Assembly: GCA_014843695.1 (NCBI GenBank) | Contig: CM026400.1 | Location: forward strand, 31,477,225 to 31,541,224 | Reading direction: 5' to 3' | From: Archivesica marissinica | Taxonomy: Eukaryota > Mollusca > Bivalvia > Venerida > Vesicomyidae | DNA: 64,000 nucleotides | In this document: positions 47,478-57,702 of the stretch, one piece after another | Layout: each line of letters opens with the position of its first letter | Position numbering within the stretch: the stretch's first letter is position 1 | Made by a program: the position numbers and the translations under genes | Notes under the pieces: model-generated | What the model was told of the DNA's origin: nothing | The model's database searches: none | What the model saw: the letters and a program-made list of their open reading frames with translations, nothing else

Positions 47478-47589
47478 GTATGTATCGATAGCGTAATCTG
47501 CAGCCACTGCAATATTGTGATAGGTTTGTTTATCGTCGACCCTTGACTAATCGGGGCCACGTCTTCAGACTTATTATAGTCATTTTATT

Positions 47590-47755
47590 ATTAGTAGGAT
47601 AGTGCAGGATAGAGAAGACGCTCCAATTCCAGAAGCAACCCTGGTTATTTTACATGCCCGGTGTATAGCACCAATACATGAGAAGTCGGTTTATACGCCC
47701 ATCCCTGGGTTCTCAGTCCAACGTGTTGACCACTGGACCACCTACCCGTCTATTG
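47590..47755 (-). repeat. Diverged SINE-A relative, antisense
   Basis: AGGATAGTGCAGGATA, TTTTACATGCCCGGTGTATA and GTCCAACGTGTTGACCACTGG parallel SINE-A inverted, but with many changes. Closest to the source of the 29-bp array at 22795. Confidence 0.65.
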
Positions 47756-47825
47756 TAGTAGCTGGGGTGATGATTGAGCTTATTGACCCTCGCCGCCAGG
47801 GAACCATGTCGGCGAACGCGTTGTT

Positions 47826-48110
47826 TGTGTATTACGTTTATTTATCGTCGCTACCGGTTGCCCATATGAGCGACGGCTCCTGAAGAGATTAGTCATTTTA
47901 GATTTTTGGACGAAAGTGCAATGATACAGACAGAGACCTATTCCAGAGTTTCCTCTGGTTCTTTTACGTGCATCGACACGAGACCTCGGTCTCATCTGAA
48001 ACTCCCATCTGAAATACTGTTAATTTTATTAGGGTCAGGCGTGGGATCTAACCTGCGATCCCTGGATTACCAGTTCAACGTGTTAACCACTGGACTACAG
48101 ATCCGTCTGT
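47826..48110 (-). mobile_element. SINE-A, full length, antisense
   Basis: Left ATTACGTTTATTTATCGTCG; right GTTAACCACTGGACTACAGA then TCCGTCTG. A short insertion-like duplication (CTCATCTGAAACTCCCATCT) is present. Confidence 0.88.
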
Positions 48111-48177
48111 CTTGTGTCGTTGGGGCTACGAATATGTGTTATATATAGATATGTATGCTTTCTTGACTAACCTCAAG

Positions 48178-48207
48178 GAGGCCGAAGAGTTACGTCTAGA
48201 GTTAGAA
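48178..48207 (+). CDS. Possible 30-base microexon in coil 2 intron
   Basis: Between the exons ending at 47477 and starting at 49903, a 30-base segment reads GAG GCC GAA ... GAA, encoding EAEELRLELE. It is preceded by a pyrimidine-containing stretch with CTAACCTCAAG (acceptor-like, with a branch-like CTAAC) and followed by a strong GTATGT donor. It is phase 0/0, like its neighbours, so it could be included without a frameshift. Against it, the flanking exons already join as in other lamin-type IF proteins, and ten extra residues would shift the heptads. It may be a rare alternative exon, a relic, or chance. Confidence 0.25.
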
Positions 48208-48252
48208 GTATGTATGTATGTTCCATTTATGGACAATCTTTTGAGGTCACCT

Positions 48253-48403
48253 AGACATGTTTTCCTGGACAGGCTTAGCGGCCTAAGCGGCCTAAGCATT
48301 GTATGAGAGGCGCCATTCTTAACGATATGTGCACATACCGAGTATCGAACCCGGAACCCGTCTAATCCAAATCCAACGATCTACCACTGGACCACGGACG
48401 CCA
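48253..48403 (-). mobile_element. SINE-D, antisense
   Basis: CTACCACTGGACCACGGACG is the inverse of the family-D head and TCGAACCCGGAACC of its B box. A GGCCTAAGC duplication is present in the body. Confidence 0.75.
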
Positions 48404-48619
48404 CAAGTGATAACAGACGTAATGCATTTGCGCAACGGCCGGGGTTGGTGATTATATGATTATTTTATCGGCTTCGACAAGGAGAAGGAATTCATTGGTT
48501 CGGGGTTGGTAGTAATTATTGCTTTTCTGTTCTCGAAGACACGTGGAGTTTGGGCCAATCGGACTTTATTTATGGAATCCATCTTATCAGTACATAACGG
48601 TGTAAATGGTAATAGGCCA

Positions 48620-48860
48620 TTAACCCTTTCAACACCACATACCTCTAAATAGGCTTACAAAAAGTGTAGATCCAGATGAGCCGGCTTGTGACGAGCCGTC
48701 TCATCAGGATCTGCACTTTTTGCCAGTGATATGACTATTTTTAGACATAATTACCCATTTTGATAAATGAACTTGTCCAAATGTGATTTTCTGATTCATT
48801 TATTGGTTTATGAATATCATGGACCAGTCCATGTGAGTTACTTGGTGTTGAATGGGTTAA
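48620..48860. mobile_element. TTAA-ended MITE with strong internal hairpin
   Basis: Ends TTAACCCTTTCAACACCA and its inverse GGTGTTGAATGGGTTAA (one mismatch). Inside, AAAAAGTGTAGATCCAGATG pairs with CATCAGGATCTGCACTTTTT around a short GC-rich loop. TTAA at both tips suggests piggyBac-type insertion. Confidence 0.75.
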
Positions 48861-49093
48861 ATCTACCTATGCGAGTGTGGCTGATTGTAACATTTTATGT
48901 AAAATTCGTTCAAGTGCAATTTTTAATTATGTTAAATGTACTGTAAGACTTTATATCTACTCTGACGTTAGTTTTGATAACTGTTATTGTCACGCAGGGT
49001 AATCACCGTGACATTCAATATCATTAAATTGTTGTTAGTTTTAGCTTTACCGTTAGCTACAACGCACTCAGGTCACTTTGACAAAACAATGTG

Positions 49094-49290
49094 CAGTCTA
49101 CATCCGCTATGTCAAAGTCTGTTGTGGAGCATCCGGTTATCTCGAAGTCAGATCAAAGTCCCGTTTCAGACACTATCATTTTACATATATAGTATGGCTC
49201 CGTTTATATCGAAAATCGTTAAGTCAAAATTCGTTTATGTCGAAGTATTATGTTCGGTCCGACGGAATTCGAGATAACGGATGCAGACTG
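49094..49290. mobile_element. CAGTCTACATCC MITE, copy 2
   Basis: Same ends and interior as 3370-3558; 197 bp; TA follows the right end, TG precedes the left. Confidence 0.8.
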
Positions 49291-49601
49291 TAATTGGAAA
49301 TCACTTTTCCATTGCCACGAGTATGCATATCGACATATGTTTAAGTTAGCTAGTATTTTCTTGTTCTCTATAATAGACAATTGGCTCCTAATTTCTCAGA
49401 CACGAATCTAGTAAAGTAGAGATTAGTAGACGCGAATACATTGGGGAAATAACAGCGAGAACATGTTCTGTACAGCCTGCATGTATGATACTGATCGAGA
49501 GAAAACTATGAGAAAACCGTATTCAACTTGACATATCCGCTGTAAATTTGAGCCCACATTAGGGTGATTAGACTACCTTTCCATTTCCTCTCTTTGTCTC
49601 T

Positions 49602-49832
49602 CTCGCTGTCCGATTAGCAAAGTGGTTAGCGCGCTCACTTCTCACAAATGCAACCCGGATTCAATCATCGGACCGTGAAGTATGTGAGATGGTACGGTGG
49701 TCGCCAGATCCAACAGATGGTTTTTCTACGGTTTCCTCCCACACGAATGACCACATGTACGCTTTCATCCGCGCCAACGAGAATGATTAATATAACTTGG
49801 TTAGCAATCGTTGTAAAATAAATAAAGTTTAA
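49602..49832 (+). mobile_element. SINE-C, full length with a small deletion
   Basis: GCTGTCCGATTAGCAAAGTGG head, a shortened TTTTCTACGGTTTCCTCCC domain, and tail TTGTAAAATAAATAAAGTTT. It ends only 70 bases before the coil 2 exon at 49903. Confidence 0.88.
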
Positions 49833-49902
49833 ACTTTAACAGTTTAGGAGAATAGTAACTTATCAATGTTGTATTTGCTTGCATATCTCAATATATTTCC
49901 AG

Positions 49903-50295
49903 AATGCACAGCTCGAGAAGAACTACGCTGAAGTATTGCGCGAGCTTGAATCCAAGGAAACTGATCATATGATGGAATGCACACAACTGAGGGAAGAGAT
50001 CTCCAAGCTGCGCACAGAGATGGAAGGCATTCTTACAGAACTACAAACGCTCATGGACGCTAAACTGTCGCTGGAGTTGGAGATCTGCGCATACCGGAAG
50101 TTACTGGAAGGAGAGGAAAACAGGTCGGTTCGAAGAGTCGATGAAAAGAAGCCAATAACCCGCGATAGCCCTAAAGAAAGTAACGATGCGCCTAAAGAGA
50201 GCGCTAAGGATGAGAGTAAAGATAACCCTAGCACGGCGCCTACCGATCCCTCTCAAGATAAGTCTAGCAAGGCGTCGACTGAGCCCGCGAACTAA
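49903..50295 (+). CDS. Intermediate filament protein, exon with end of coil 2 and short tail (isoform a)
   Basis: Starts after a TTTCCAG acceptor in phase 0. The first 221 bases encode the end of coil 2: NAQLEKNYAEVLRELESKET, a regular heptad stretch, then MDAKLSLELEICAYRKLLEG followed by EENR. This is the helix-termination motif of IF proteins (consensus L..E.A.YR.LLEGEE), essential for filament elongation. Inside it, AACAG/GTCGGT at 50123/50124 is a phase-2 splice donor leading to two other tail exons. If the donor is not used, the frame stays open to TAA at 50293-50295. It then adds a hydrophilic tail of about 56 residues (SVRRVDEKKPITRDSPKESN and on), rich in Lys, Glu, Ser, Pro and Asp with repeated PKES-like steps. 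An AATAAA at 50373 supports a real 3' end. It has no CaaX box and no lamin Ig-fold, so it is cytoplasmic. Confidence 0.93.
   Translation, partial: NAQLEKNYAEVLRELESKETDHMMECTQLREEISKLRTEMEGILTELQTLMDAKLSLELEICAYRKLLEGEENRSVRRVDEKKPITRDSPKESNDAPKESAKDESKDNPSTAPTDPSQDKSSKASTEPAN
50123..50129 (+). promoter_or_regulatory. Internal 5' splice site deciding the C-terminal tail
   Basis: The sequence CAG/GTCGGT interrupts the codon after GEEN in phase 2. Two downstream acceptors (52636 and 56245) restore the frame with the same Arg residue at the junction. Unspliced transcripts end at 50295. The +3 C makes it a weak donor, which fits regulated use. Inferred from sequence; no transcript evidence is available here. 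Confidence 0.7.
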
Positions 50296-50372
50296 TTAGC
50301 ACCTAGATAGGTCTTTATTGTAATGTTTAGCTAGGTTCTTCAAATTTTCCAATGTGCGCGCTTATATTTTGC

Positions 50373-50378
50373 AATAAA
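50373..50378 (+). terminator. Poly(A) signal of the short-tail isoform
   Basis: AATAAA lies 78 bases after the TAA at 50293-50295, in an AT-rich stretch with a following GT-containing segment. This spacing is normal for a short 3' UTR and makes the read-through exon a plausible terminal exon. Confidence 0.7.
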
Positions 50379-50399
50379 GTTCATCCTGATATTAGAAAT

Positions 50400-51875
50400 A
50401 ACTATTGGTAAGTCATGGATATATACAATACATATTTTATACGTGTATATACCCGGAATACTAATAGTGATTTCATGACACAGGATGAATATCCGTCAGT
50501 AATTCCAAGAAACTATCAAAATTAATCATAAAAAACCATTGAGTGTATTTACTACAACACTTCGATTTGTCTAATATATATGCAGTATGTTCTCTTTCTG
50601 TCAGCGGATACACAGAACGCACGTAAGACACATTATATGCAACAACATAATTTAATAATAGTTTGCAATTATTCTAACAATAAGGAATTGCATATCATAA
50701 ATGGCTTCACACGCTCTTAAACAATCATTAGGAACCAGCCTGTATCAAGGTTCGTCTACACGTTGATCTTATTCTTTGGTATAAATCTATCGCAATATAT
50801 CTACTCCGGCTGTCCTATCATTATCTTGACAAAGGCGTGTCATCCTACTGAAACAATTGTTAATTGTGTTTGCGTGTGTATGTGTGTGTGTAAACATTTA
50901 TGATAATAGAGATACAAGTTCAACACGACTACATGGAACTTAATAATAAATATCATTAATCCTCTATTATTATTAAAGTTATCGCAATTCCTACCAGTTT
51001 TAAAATTACAAAATAATAATGCATATAATTAAATACACACATATAATATAGAAACCATTATTGGTCTGGCATATGATAATACGTATAGCTCTTTTCGCAA
51101 TTTATACTGATCTGGATCGAATTTGGAACTTTGTTACCCTTACATGTGATATAGCCGCGGCCCTAAGTGACTTCGGTGTTGTAAATGTGCTGTTAGCTTA
51201 TTACATTAACTAGCATTGCCCTGTCGTGTAATTATAAGAAACGTTATAAAATAGCGCCGCTGCAGCTAATGAATTACCACACGCCGCAATCCCCCTCCTG
51301 GACTCGCACTTGATGGTGTATTTGTGGTAATGTTGTACATTTGTATACAATGTAGTAATATTTAACTCACTATGCCTGCTTTCTCTTACCAGCGTTTTGC
51401 CTATCTAAGAAATCACTATTACATGAAAGTAAATCGAGATGTAGTAATTAATTAATTATATAGTTTATTAGAATTCTTCAACATCGTCTTTCTTTTTCAG
51501 CAAAAAAATAATATGTATTATTATCATTTATTTCAGAAAAACATAAACTATTAATAATTATTTCAGCAATGCAAATTATGCAAAGGTCTAGATTTGGATA
51601 ATGATGTTTTGATTTCGAAAACATTTTCTTTTCACGGTATTCAATATGATACTAGAACTTCCGTAAATACACATTCCTTTTTTTTAATAAGTTGTACTGA
51701 AACTATTCAAAAAATCTATATTACCAATTGTATATCAAATCAATACTACAATGCATTGTGCTGCATACATTATAAATGCGCACACACGCGTTTACCAATT
51801 ATCGGACTCAATTAAAGCCGATTTCTGAATATGAGATGCGTTGTCAAATTATATGTGTCAGATACTGACCACATG
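50400..51875. other. Intron/intergenic part before the long-tail exon; nothing recognised
   Basis: AT-rich DNA between the short-tail 3' end and the MITE at 51876. Contains a (GT)n run at 50871-50890. 52064-52635, between the MITE and the long exon, is likewise featureless except for a (TA)n at 52181-52206. Confidence 0.55.
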
Positions 51876-52063
51876 TAGTCTACATCCGTTATGTCAAAGT
51901 CGGTTATGTCGAATTCTCCGAAGTCGGATCAAAGTCCCGTTTCAAACAGTATCAGTTTACATATAACTGGATCTGTTTATATCGAAAATCGTTAAGTCAA
52001 TCTTCGGTTATGTCGAAGTATTTTGTTCGGTCCGACGGAATTAGATATAACGGATGTAGACTG
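51876..52063. mobile_element. CAGTCTACATCC MITE, copy 3
   Basis: First base changed (TAGTCTACATCC), otherwise matches copies 1, 2 and 4; the right end GGATGTAGACTG is followed by TA. Confidence 0.78.
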
Positions 52064-52635
52064 TATATAATATTGTGTTTGGTAAATGAAAATTTCTGAA
52101 AACCGAAAGTAGGCCTTTGATATGTTCCTCTAATAAATCTTTGATTTTTAATAAGCCATGCAAAACTATCGCCAACATTTAATGTATATATATATATATA
52201 TATACATATATACATGTATGTTGTTTTTTGGTCAAATGTTTTTATTAAACAATATTTATATCATAATCACGATTCTGTAAAACTTTACAAACAAGCATTC
52301 AATGCATTATTATCAGAGAACTATGATTTCCTTTAGACACTTCTAGATTATTTTTCATGGCTGTACCTCGATATTATTCTGTAGAAATTCAGTTCCTAGG
52401 TGCACATAACATGATAGTCTCACACAAATAACGGTGGCCGATTAAAATGAAAGAGTATTAAATAGTTTTTCCATAAATAAAATATGTCTTAAGATTGCGT
52501 CAAAAGCATGACATCGGAGTTAAACAGGACGATTCTTAGGACATCGCCAAAATGTATGACGTATTCACTGACTCGCACTTGTTTAGTTTGCAAGGTTTTT
52601 AGCGCTAAAACAACAGTTAAGTTGTTTGTTAACAG

Positions 52636-55278
52636 GGTGGATTGGAGATCTCGTGCAAGCTTGATTATGTACAGAGATGCCTATAGACCTTCATCAAGCG
52701 AGTGTACCGAACCAGAGAAACAGCCAGATAAAGTAACAGAAGGAATATCTAAAAAGGTTGAGCCAGTCGTGTTGCGTGACACAAAACCGCAAGCCTCTAA
52801 TGAAATGGAACTGCAAGACGCTTCTCCTGACACTGATGCTGCAAGTTCTATAACAATGTCAGATCAAGATTCCCCAAAAGGTGAACTTCCCACCGAGGTG
52901 GCGGGAGATTGCGACGATGTAGTTGTTTCTGATACTAAACCAGAATGTGTTGATACTAAAACTGAATCTGAGGAGGATACAAATAAGTCTGTAGAAAGTA
53001 GAGAACAAGTAGATGATAGCAAGGGAATGGAAACTAAAATTGATACTAGTGTAACTATCCATGACCCCACTACAGAACGCGTAGTCATTGTTAAGGAAGA
53101 AGTAAAGAAAATAGAAAGTAAAAGCATTGATGAAACAGATAGCAAAGATATAACAGCTGAGGATAATGAAATGATATCTCCTGTAAAAGAACATAAGGCG
53201 GTGGAGTCTAGTGAATCAACAAACGAAGATAAAAACATACCTGAAGAAAAAAACATAACAACTGAAACAGAACCAGAGAGTACCGATGCAAATGAACATA
53301 TTTTAAAAGCTATATCACCTTCGGTAAGTAAGAGTGTAGCATCGGAAGCTGAACATGATGATGCTCAATGTGAGATTATACATGTTCAGACGGACAGTGT
53401 TGCAAAAGAGGAAAAACCTAAAGATGTACAATCAGAATTAGAAAATGAAGCTAAATTAGTTATTTCAAATGAATCTCTGACGGCTAAGGATAATAAAGAA
53501 GCTGAAATCGTGGTTACAGGCAACATTCAAGGAGAAAACATTGACAAAGGTGATGATAACACGGAGAATGAACTCAACAAAGATGAAGACAATGAGATTG
53601 TAACTAAATCGGACGAAAACATTGTATCTGATAGTCAATATGAAGCAGAAAGTTCCGACAAACCTAAAGACAGTTCAATATCTATAAGTAACATACAAGA
53701 TAGTGCGTCAGCCGATGAAGCGAACAAGCAAGAAGAATCAAGTGGTCTTTCAGAAGCAGTTCCTAAAACTGAAGAACAAGAAGTAACGGAAACATTTTCA
53801 AAGTCAACTGAATCCGTTAGTGAATCATTGCCGGTATCCGAGGATAAAAAAGATGAAATAGAAACGGATAAATCATCCGAAACAAATGTGACTGCTGTTC
53901 AGTCAACTGCACCTATTGTTTCCACGATAGAAAGTATAACATTAACGACGACAGAAACACCAACAGGATCTGAGAAAGTAGATAGTCAAACAGAACAGCC
54001 TACCAAGCCCACCGAGCAAGTATCAAACGATAAGTCAGCAACGGACTCTACGGCTGAAAGTAAAGCGGATGCGACTGAATCGAAATCGATTGATGATAAA
54101 GCCAAAGCGCCTACTGATATTCCATTAAATGATAATAATGACCAACAGACAGTTGCTGAAATCATTGAGAAAACAGAAGACAAACTTCTTGAAACTATGG
54201 TACAATCGGAAATTATTGAAAAATCAAGTGATGCGGATAGTGTCGTCGTTGAAACATCGCCTACTAAAGAACTACCAGATAAGCCAATAGCAGAACCTGA
54301 ATCTACAGAAAAGAGTACCGAACCATCTGACAAAGCCGACGAATCGCAAGGTGTACCTTTAGGCGGACCTTCGGAGGAAAATCGTTCCTCCGAAGAAAAG
54401 GCTCTAGAAGAAGCTTCACAGAAGTCGTCCGTCACCGACAATGTACAGCCTGTCGAGCAAAACCAGGAGAGCTTACAAGAAAGAATAGTTGGAGAACAAC
54501 CAGAAAGCAAGCAGCAAAGCCCTTTAGGTCTCCCAGAAGAAAAGAGCCAATTCGAAAAAGAAGCATCGAAGGAGGAAACACAGAAACAGTCAGACACAAA
54601 AGATGTACAGCCTGTCGAGCAAGCAGTAAGTGGTGGGATTGACACAAAAGTTGTCTCAAGCGAAACAGAAACTGCAAGTTCGGTTGAAGAACAAGTTGTG
54701 GAATCAAAAGAATCTATAAGTAAAGACGAGAGCATACATTCAGATATTAAAAGCATAGATCCAAAAGAAGTGTCCGGAGAGAAATTAGAACCAGAAATTT
54801 CACAACAAACCAAATCTAAACCAGATGCAACTGAATCTAATGATAAATTGGACACCACCACAGAAGACAGTAAAGATGTGGCACACATTCAAACAGAATC
54901 AAAAACAGACGACAAAGAGGATGTTAAGAAAAGTGATGACACACCAGTTGAAAGTCAAACTAAAGACACATCAGAATCAAAATCAGAAAGTAAAACTGAC
55001 AGTGAACAAATCAAAACTGAAACAAAAAGCTCAAATTTAGTGAATGGTGAGGCGAACAGTACAACAATTGACGAAAAGCCGGAACCAGAAGTTAAGCAAA
55101 CGGACAGTGCAGATAATCCGGAACTTGTAGACGGCGATGCAAACACTCAGTCTGACAAAGAACCAAAGAAGATGGATGGACCAAGAGTCAATGGTGTAGC
55201 AGAAGAATCGGACGAAAATGTTATGAAACCAACAACTGATCAGAAAATAGAGACTGCACTGCTGAATGGAGATGGTAG
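52636..55278 (+). CDS. Long acidic neurofilament-type tail exon (isoform b)
   Basis: An open frame runs from before 52508 to a stop at 55337-55339. The likely exon begins after TTGTTAACAG at 52636. With the phase-2 donor at 50123 it gives ENR followed by VDWRSRASLIMYRDAYRPSS. A second in-phase acceptor (TTTTTAG) lies at 52602/52603. The encoded segment of about 880 residues is low-complexity and very rich in Glu, Lys, Ser, Thr and Asp. It has no membrane segment or catalytic motif and resembles the side-arm tails of large neurofilament proteins. Ser-Pro and Thr-Pro sites are few (DSPKG, ISPVKE, TSPTKE); there is no KSP array. One internal duplication ends in the shared motif VQPVEQ (near 54450 and 54620). 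The 3' end is either GATG/GTAGGT (55274), TAG/GTCTCA (55278, giving a 2643-base phase 2-2 cassette), or the in-frame stop at 55339, followed by AATAAA at 55390. The Cys-rich last 20 codons suggest intron sequence. The upstream ATG at 52508 is probably not a start. Confidence 0.8.
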
Positions 55279-55389
55279 GTCTCAATATTGTACGGTGTCG
55301 TCTAGATGTTGTACGTACAGTATTGTACCACTGCGATAATATTGAACTATGTCACATTTTCTTGATTTTATTGTACCGTAATAAGTAGC

Positions 55390-55395
55390 AATAAA
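55390..55395 (+). terminator. Possible poly(A) signal for a long-tail terminal exon
   Basis: AATAAA about 50 bases after the in-frame stop at 55337-55339. It would serve transcripts in which the long exon is terminal rather than spliced on to 56245. AATAAA is frequent by chance in this AT-rich DNA. Confidence 0.35.
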
Positions 55396-56244
55396 TTGTA
55401 TTTTAGAGTTGGTTTATTTCTCTCCTTTATTTATTTGTGTCGCTAGGTTACTTTTGTGCTATTAGGTACATGTCTTATGATACCAGGAAGGACATAACTG
55501 AGTCGTATTTGAAAGTTTAAGCTCAACGATGTAATATGAGTTCTTAGTTGTGTCGACTTCATTTGTAAAACATTTGACAGCTATGCGTTATTCTCACTTA
55601 CTAACTTAAAAAAGAAAACCCAAGAAAAACAAATAGTGAAATAATAGTACTACACCTCTGCATTCTCGTTTGAAAATCTTTGGTCCCCAGACCCGTTGTA
55701 AGTCGATTTGTGATTCAGGACCGTGTTCGTGACTTGAAACAAACACTGACATACACAATAAATTCAACTCAGATGCCATTCGGATTCCATGGTAAATATG
55801 ACAAATATGACATGTGCCTGTGTTTTGCTCTGTTGTTTTGTTTTACTGATTTTGCATGGCTTTTGCTGTACTATAGTAGTGACGTATTTGTAATGATGAA
55901 GACCTTTTAATACGTCATGAAGAGTGTAGATCGTGTTGCACACAGTAAAGAAATCATTGCACGGACTCTGAAGTGATATCATGGTTTCCGTGCGGACTGG
56001 TTTAAGGAAAAGAAAATTGCGGGTTAGCTGCATATATCGAAGGAAATGCAATATATACGAATGTGTTTGATAAACCGATTGACTAGCATAGAATGCAGCA
56101 GTGATTTTGCAACATGACGTATTCTAAGGTCGCCATCAGTTTTCATTGATTTTGTGGACTCATTATTTCTTCTAGTTTGGTAACTTCTGGTTGCATTTAT
56201 TTAATTTATTTTCGGTTCTCTTTTTTCTTCTATTCTTCACACAG
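55396..56244 (+). other. Intron before the isoform-c tail exon
   Basis: AT-rich, ending in a long T/C tract before CACAG at 56244. Short frames only. A CCCCAG/ACCCGTT/GTAAGT arrangement at about 55688 could mimic a 7-base microexon, but I do not support it. Confidence 0.5.
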
Positions 56245-56389
56245 AGTCGGGTTGAAGAAAGTTGTAGAGCAGGTCGTGAGTACACAGAGTCACGGTGGTG
56301 AGATGCTCTCCGAGGTGGTCAGTGGCTACGAGAGCAGAGGGGGTGCGTACAACCGTACAACCGTCACCACCAGGTCGCGGATTCGCTAA
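56245..56389 (+). CDS. Short alternative C-terminal tail exon (isoform c)
   Basis: A strong pyrimidine tract (56216-56238) and CACAG precede this exon. With the phase-2 donor at 50123 the junction codon AG/A gives Arg. The tail then reads VGLKKVVEQVVSTQSHGGEM, followed by LSEVVSGYESRGGAYNRTTV and TTRSRIR, with TAA at 56387-56389: 47 residues after the Arg. From memory, an ENRVGL...VEQ start just after the rod is seen in other molluscan neuronal IF proteins, which supports this as an ancestral-type tail. It has no lamin Ig-like domain and no CaaX prenylation box. The acceptor is a tandem AGAG; using the second AG (exon from 56247) keeps the same frame only after a phase-1 donor such as 55274. 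ATTAAA near 57000 is the nearest poly(A)-like signal noticed. Confidence 0.85.
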
Positions 56390-57547
56390 GCTTCTAAGCC
56401 TTAAATTTCAGACTCATTGACAAATTCAATTTTAAATATCAATTTCGGATTCCAAATTCAAACTCACTTCTCCCATTCCAAATCGTTAGACTATATGTGC
56501 CAGGTTCAAATTCAAACTGTAACAGGACCATTTTAGACTCTTTCAGGTTAAAATGTTCATTTCAGATTATTCAGTTCAACAGAACTACTTTACACTCCGT
56601 TTCAGTTCAAAGTTTTAAACTCAAGTAAACTAAGTTCAAACTAAATTATACTTTCCAGGCTATGGATTGAAACTCAAATCGAGTAGCAACCATTTTTAGA
56701 CTACTTTATAAATTAATCTTTAAATTATGCATATATCTATTTGATTTGGTGCACGGCGTTAATGGTAAAGACACACTATGATTTAAAAGAAATCTTGACG
56801 CAATTATGTTTTGCGTAGTAACGTCATGACATTTTAGTGACGTCATGACAACGCGCGCTGACATGAAAATAGCAGCGCTATTTTGAGCAAAATATGATCA
56901 TAACCCAATATGGCATGTGATAAAAAGGACCATACACTCGTGATTTCATACCATATTTTATGAAACTCGGTTGTGGAATTTAATACCAAATTTCGTTTCA
57001 TTAAATCTGGTATGAAATCACCACTCATGTAAGATCATATATGTATGACAAGAATACATACATCACGAATATATGAAAATCTATATACAGTTACAACAAA
57101 GTAAAATTATAAACATTTTAATTTGAATATACAGCATTACAAAGAAGTACCCGGCCCATTGGACCTACATGACATCACAAATTAGTAACATGAGCAATGT
57201 CTACAATGAGAGACAACTCTAATGATTCTATTACCTCCCTTGTCATATAAAGTCTGATTTATTCCAATATGTGAATAGGTCATTTTAGTTAGAATCCTTT
57301 GTTTTTACTGTTGTGCCCTAACCAGATGTTGCGGTATGATAAATGTGATTTCATCAAAAACGTATTAATTAATTGATCATATTATTTTACATTTAAGTAC
57401 CCATTGCATATACTGCAGGAGATATGTAGAGATATAGTAATTTTATAATCATAAGAAGTAATAGTGGTATAAAATTGTTAGCATGCTGTGCAAAGGAAAC
57501 AACGATAAAAACAGAGGAAAACATTTAATAGGATCTCTCTACTTTTA
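56390..57547. other. Region after the last tail exon; nothing recognised
   Basis: Probable 3' UTR and beyond. 56400-56700 is rich in short TTCAAA/TTCAGA-type motifs in which TTCA recurs irregularly, suggesting an old simple-sequence expansion. Confidence 0.5.
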
Positions 57548-57702
57548 GGGAGTATTCAGGGGCAGTAACTCACCGATGTCTCTCATTGGTTATGGAGTAT
57601 TCAGGGGCAGTAACTCACCGATGTTTCTCATTGTTTAGGGAGTATTCAGGGGCAGTAACTGACCGATGTTTTTCATTGCTTAGGGAGTATTCAGGGGCAG
57701 TA
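57548..57702 (+). repeat. 45-bp repeat, 3.5 copies
   Basis: GGGAGTATTCAGGGGCAGTA, ACTCACCGATGTTTCTCATT, G-TTTA. Confidence 0.9.

Larger units (their letters stand above)
47478..49902 (+). other. Intron within coil 2 (about 2.4 kb)
   Basis: Begins GTATGT and ends TTTCCAG. It holds antisense SINE-A and SINE-D copies, a TTAA-flanked hairpin MITE, a CAGTCTACATCC MITE, a SINE-C copy and the possible 30-base microexon. Confidence 0.75.

Noticed and set aside
52508..52635. ATG at 52508 as the start of an independent 943-residue gene
   Set aside because: The first 43 codons look like intron (Cys-rich, no acidic bias), a good acceptor at 52635/52636 fits the phase of the rod exon, and the composition matches a neurofilament tail.
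53986..54888. 300-codon antisense open frame
   Set aside because: Exact shadow of the acidic low-complexity tail exon; its Ser/Val/Leu-rich translation is what antisense of Glu/Lys/Ser codons gives.
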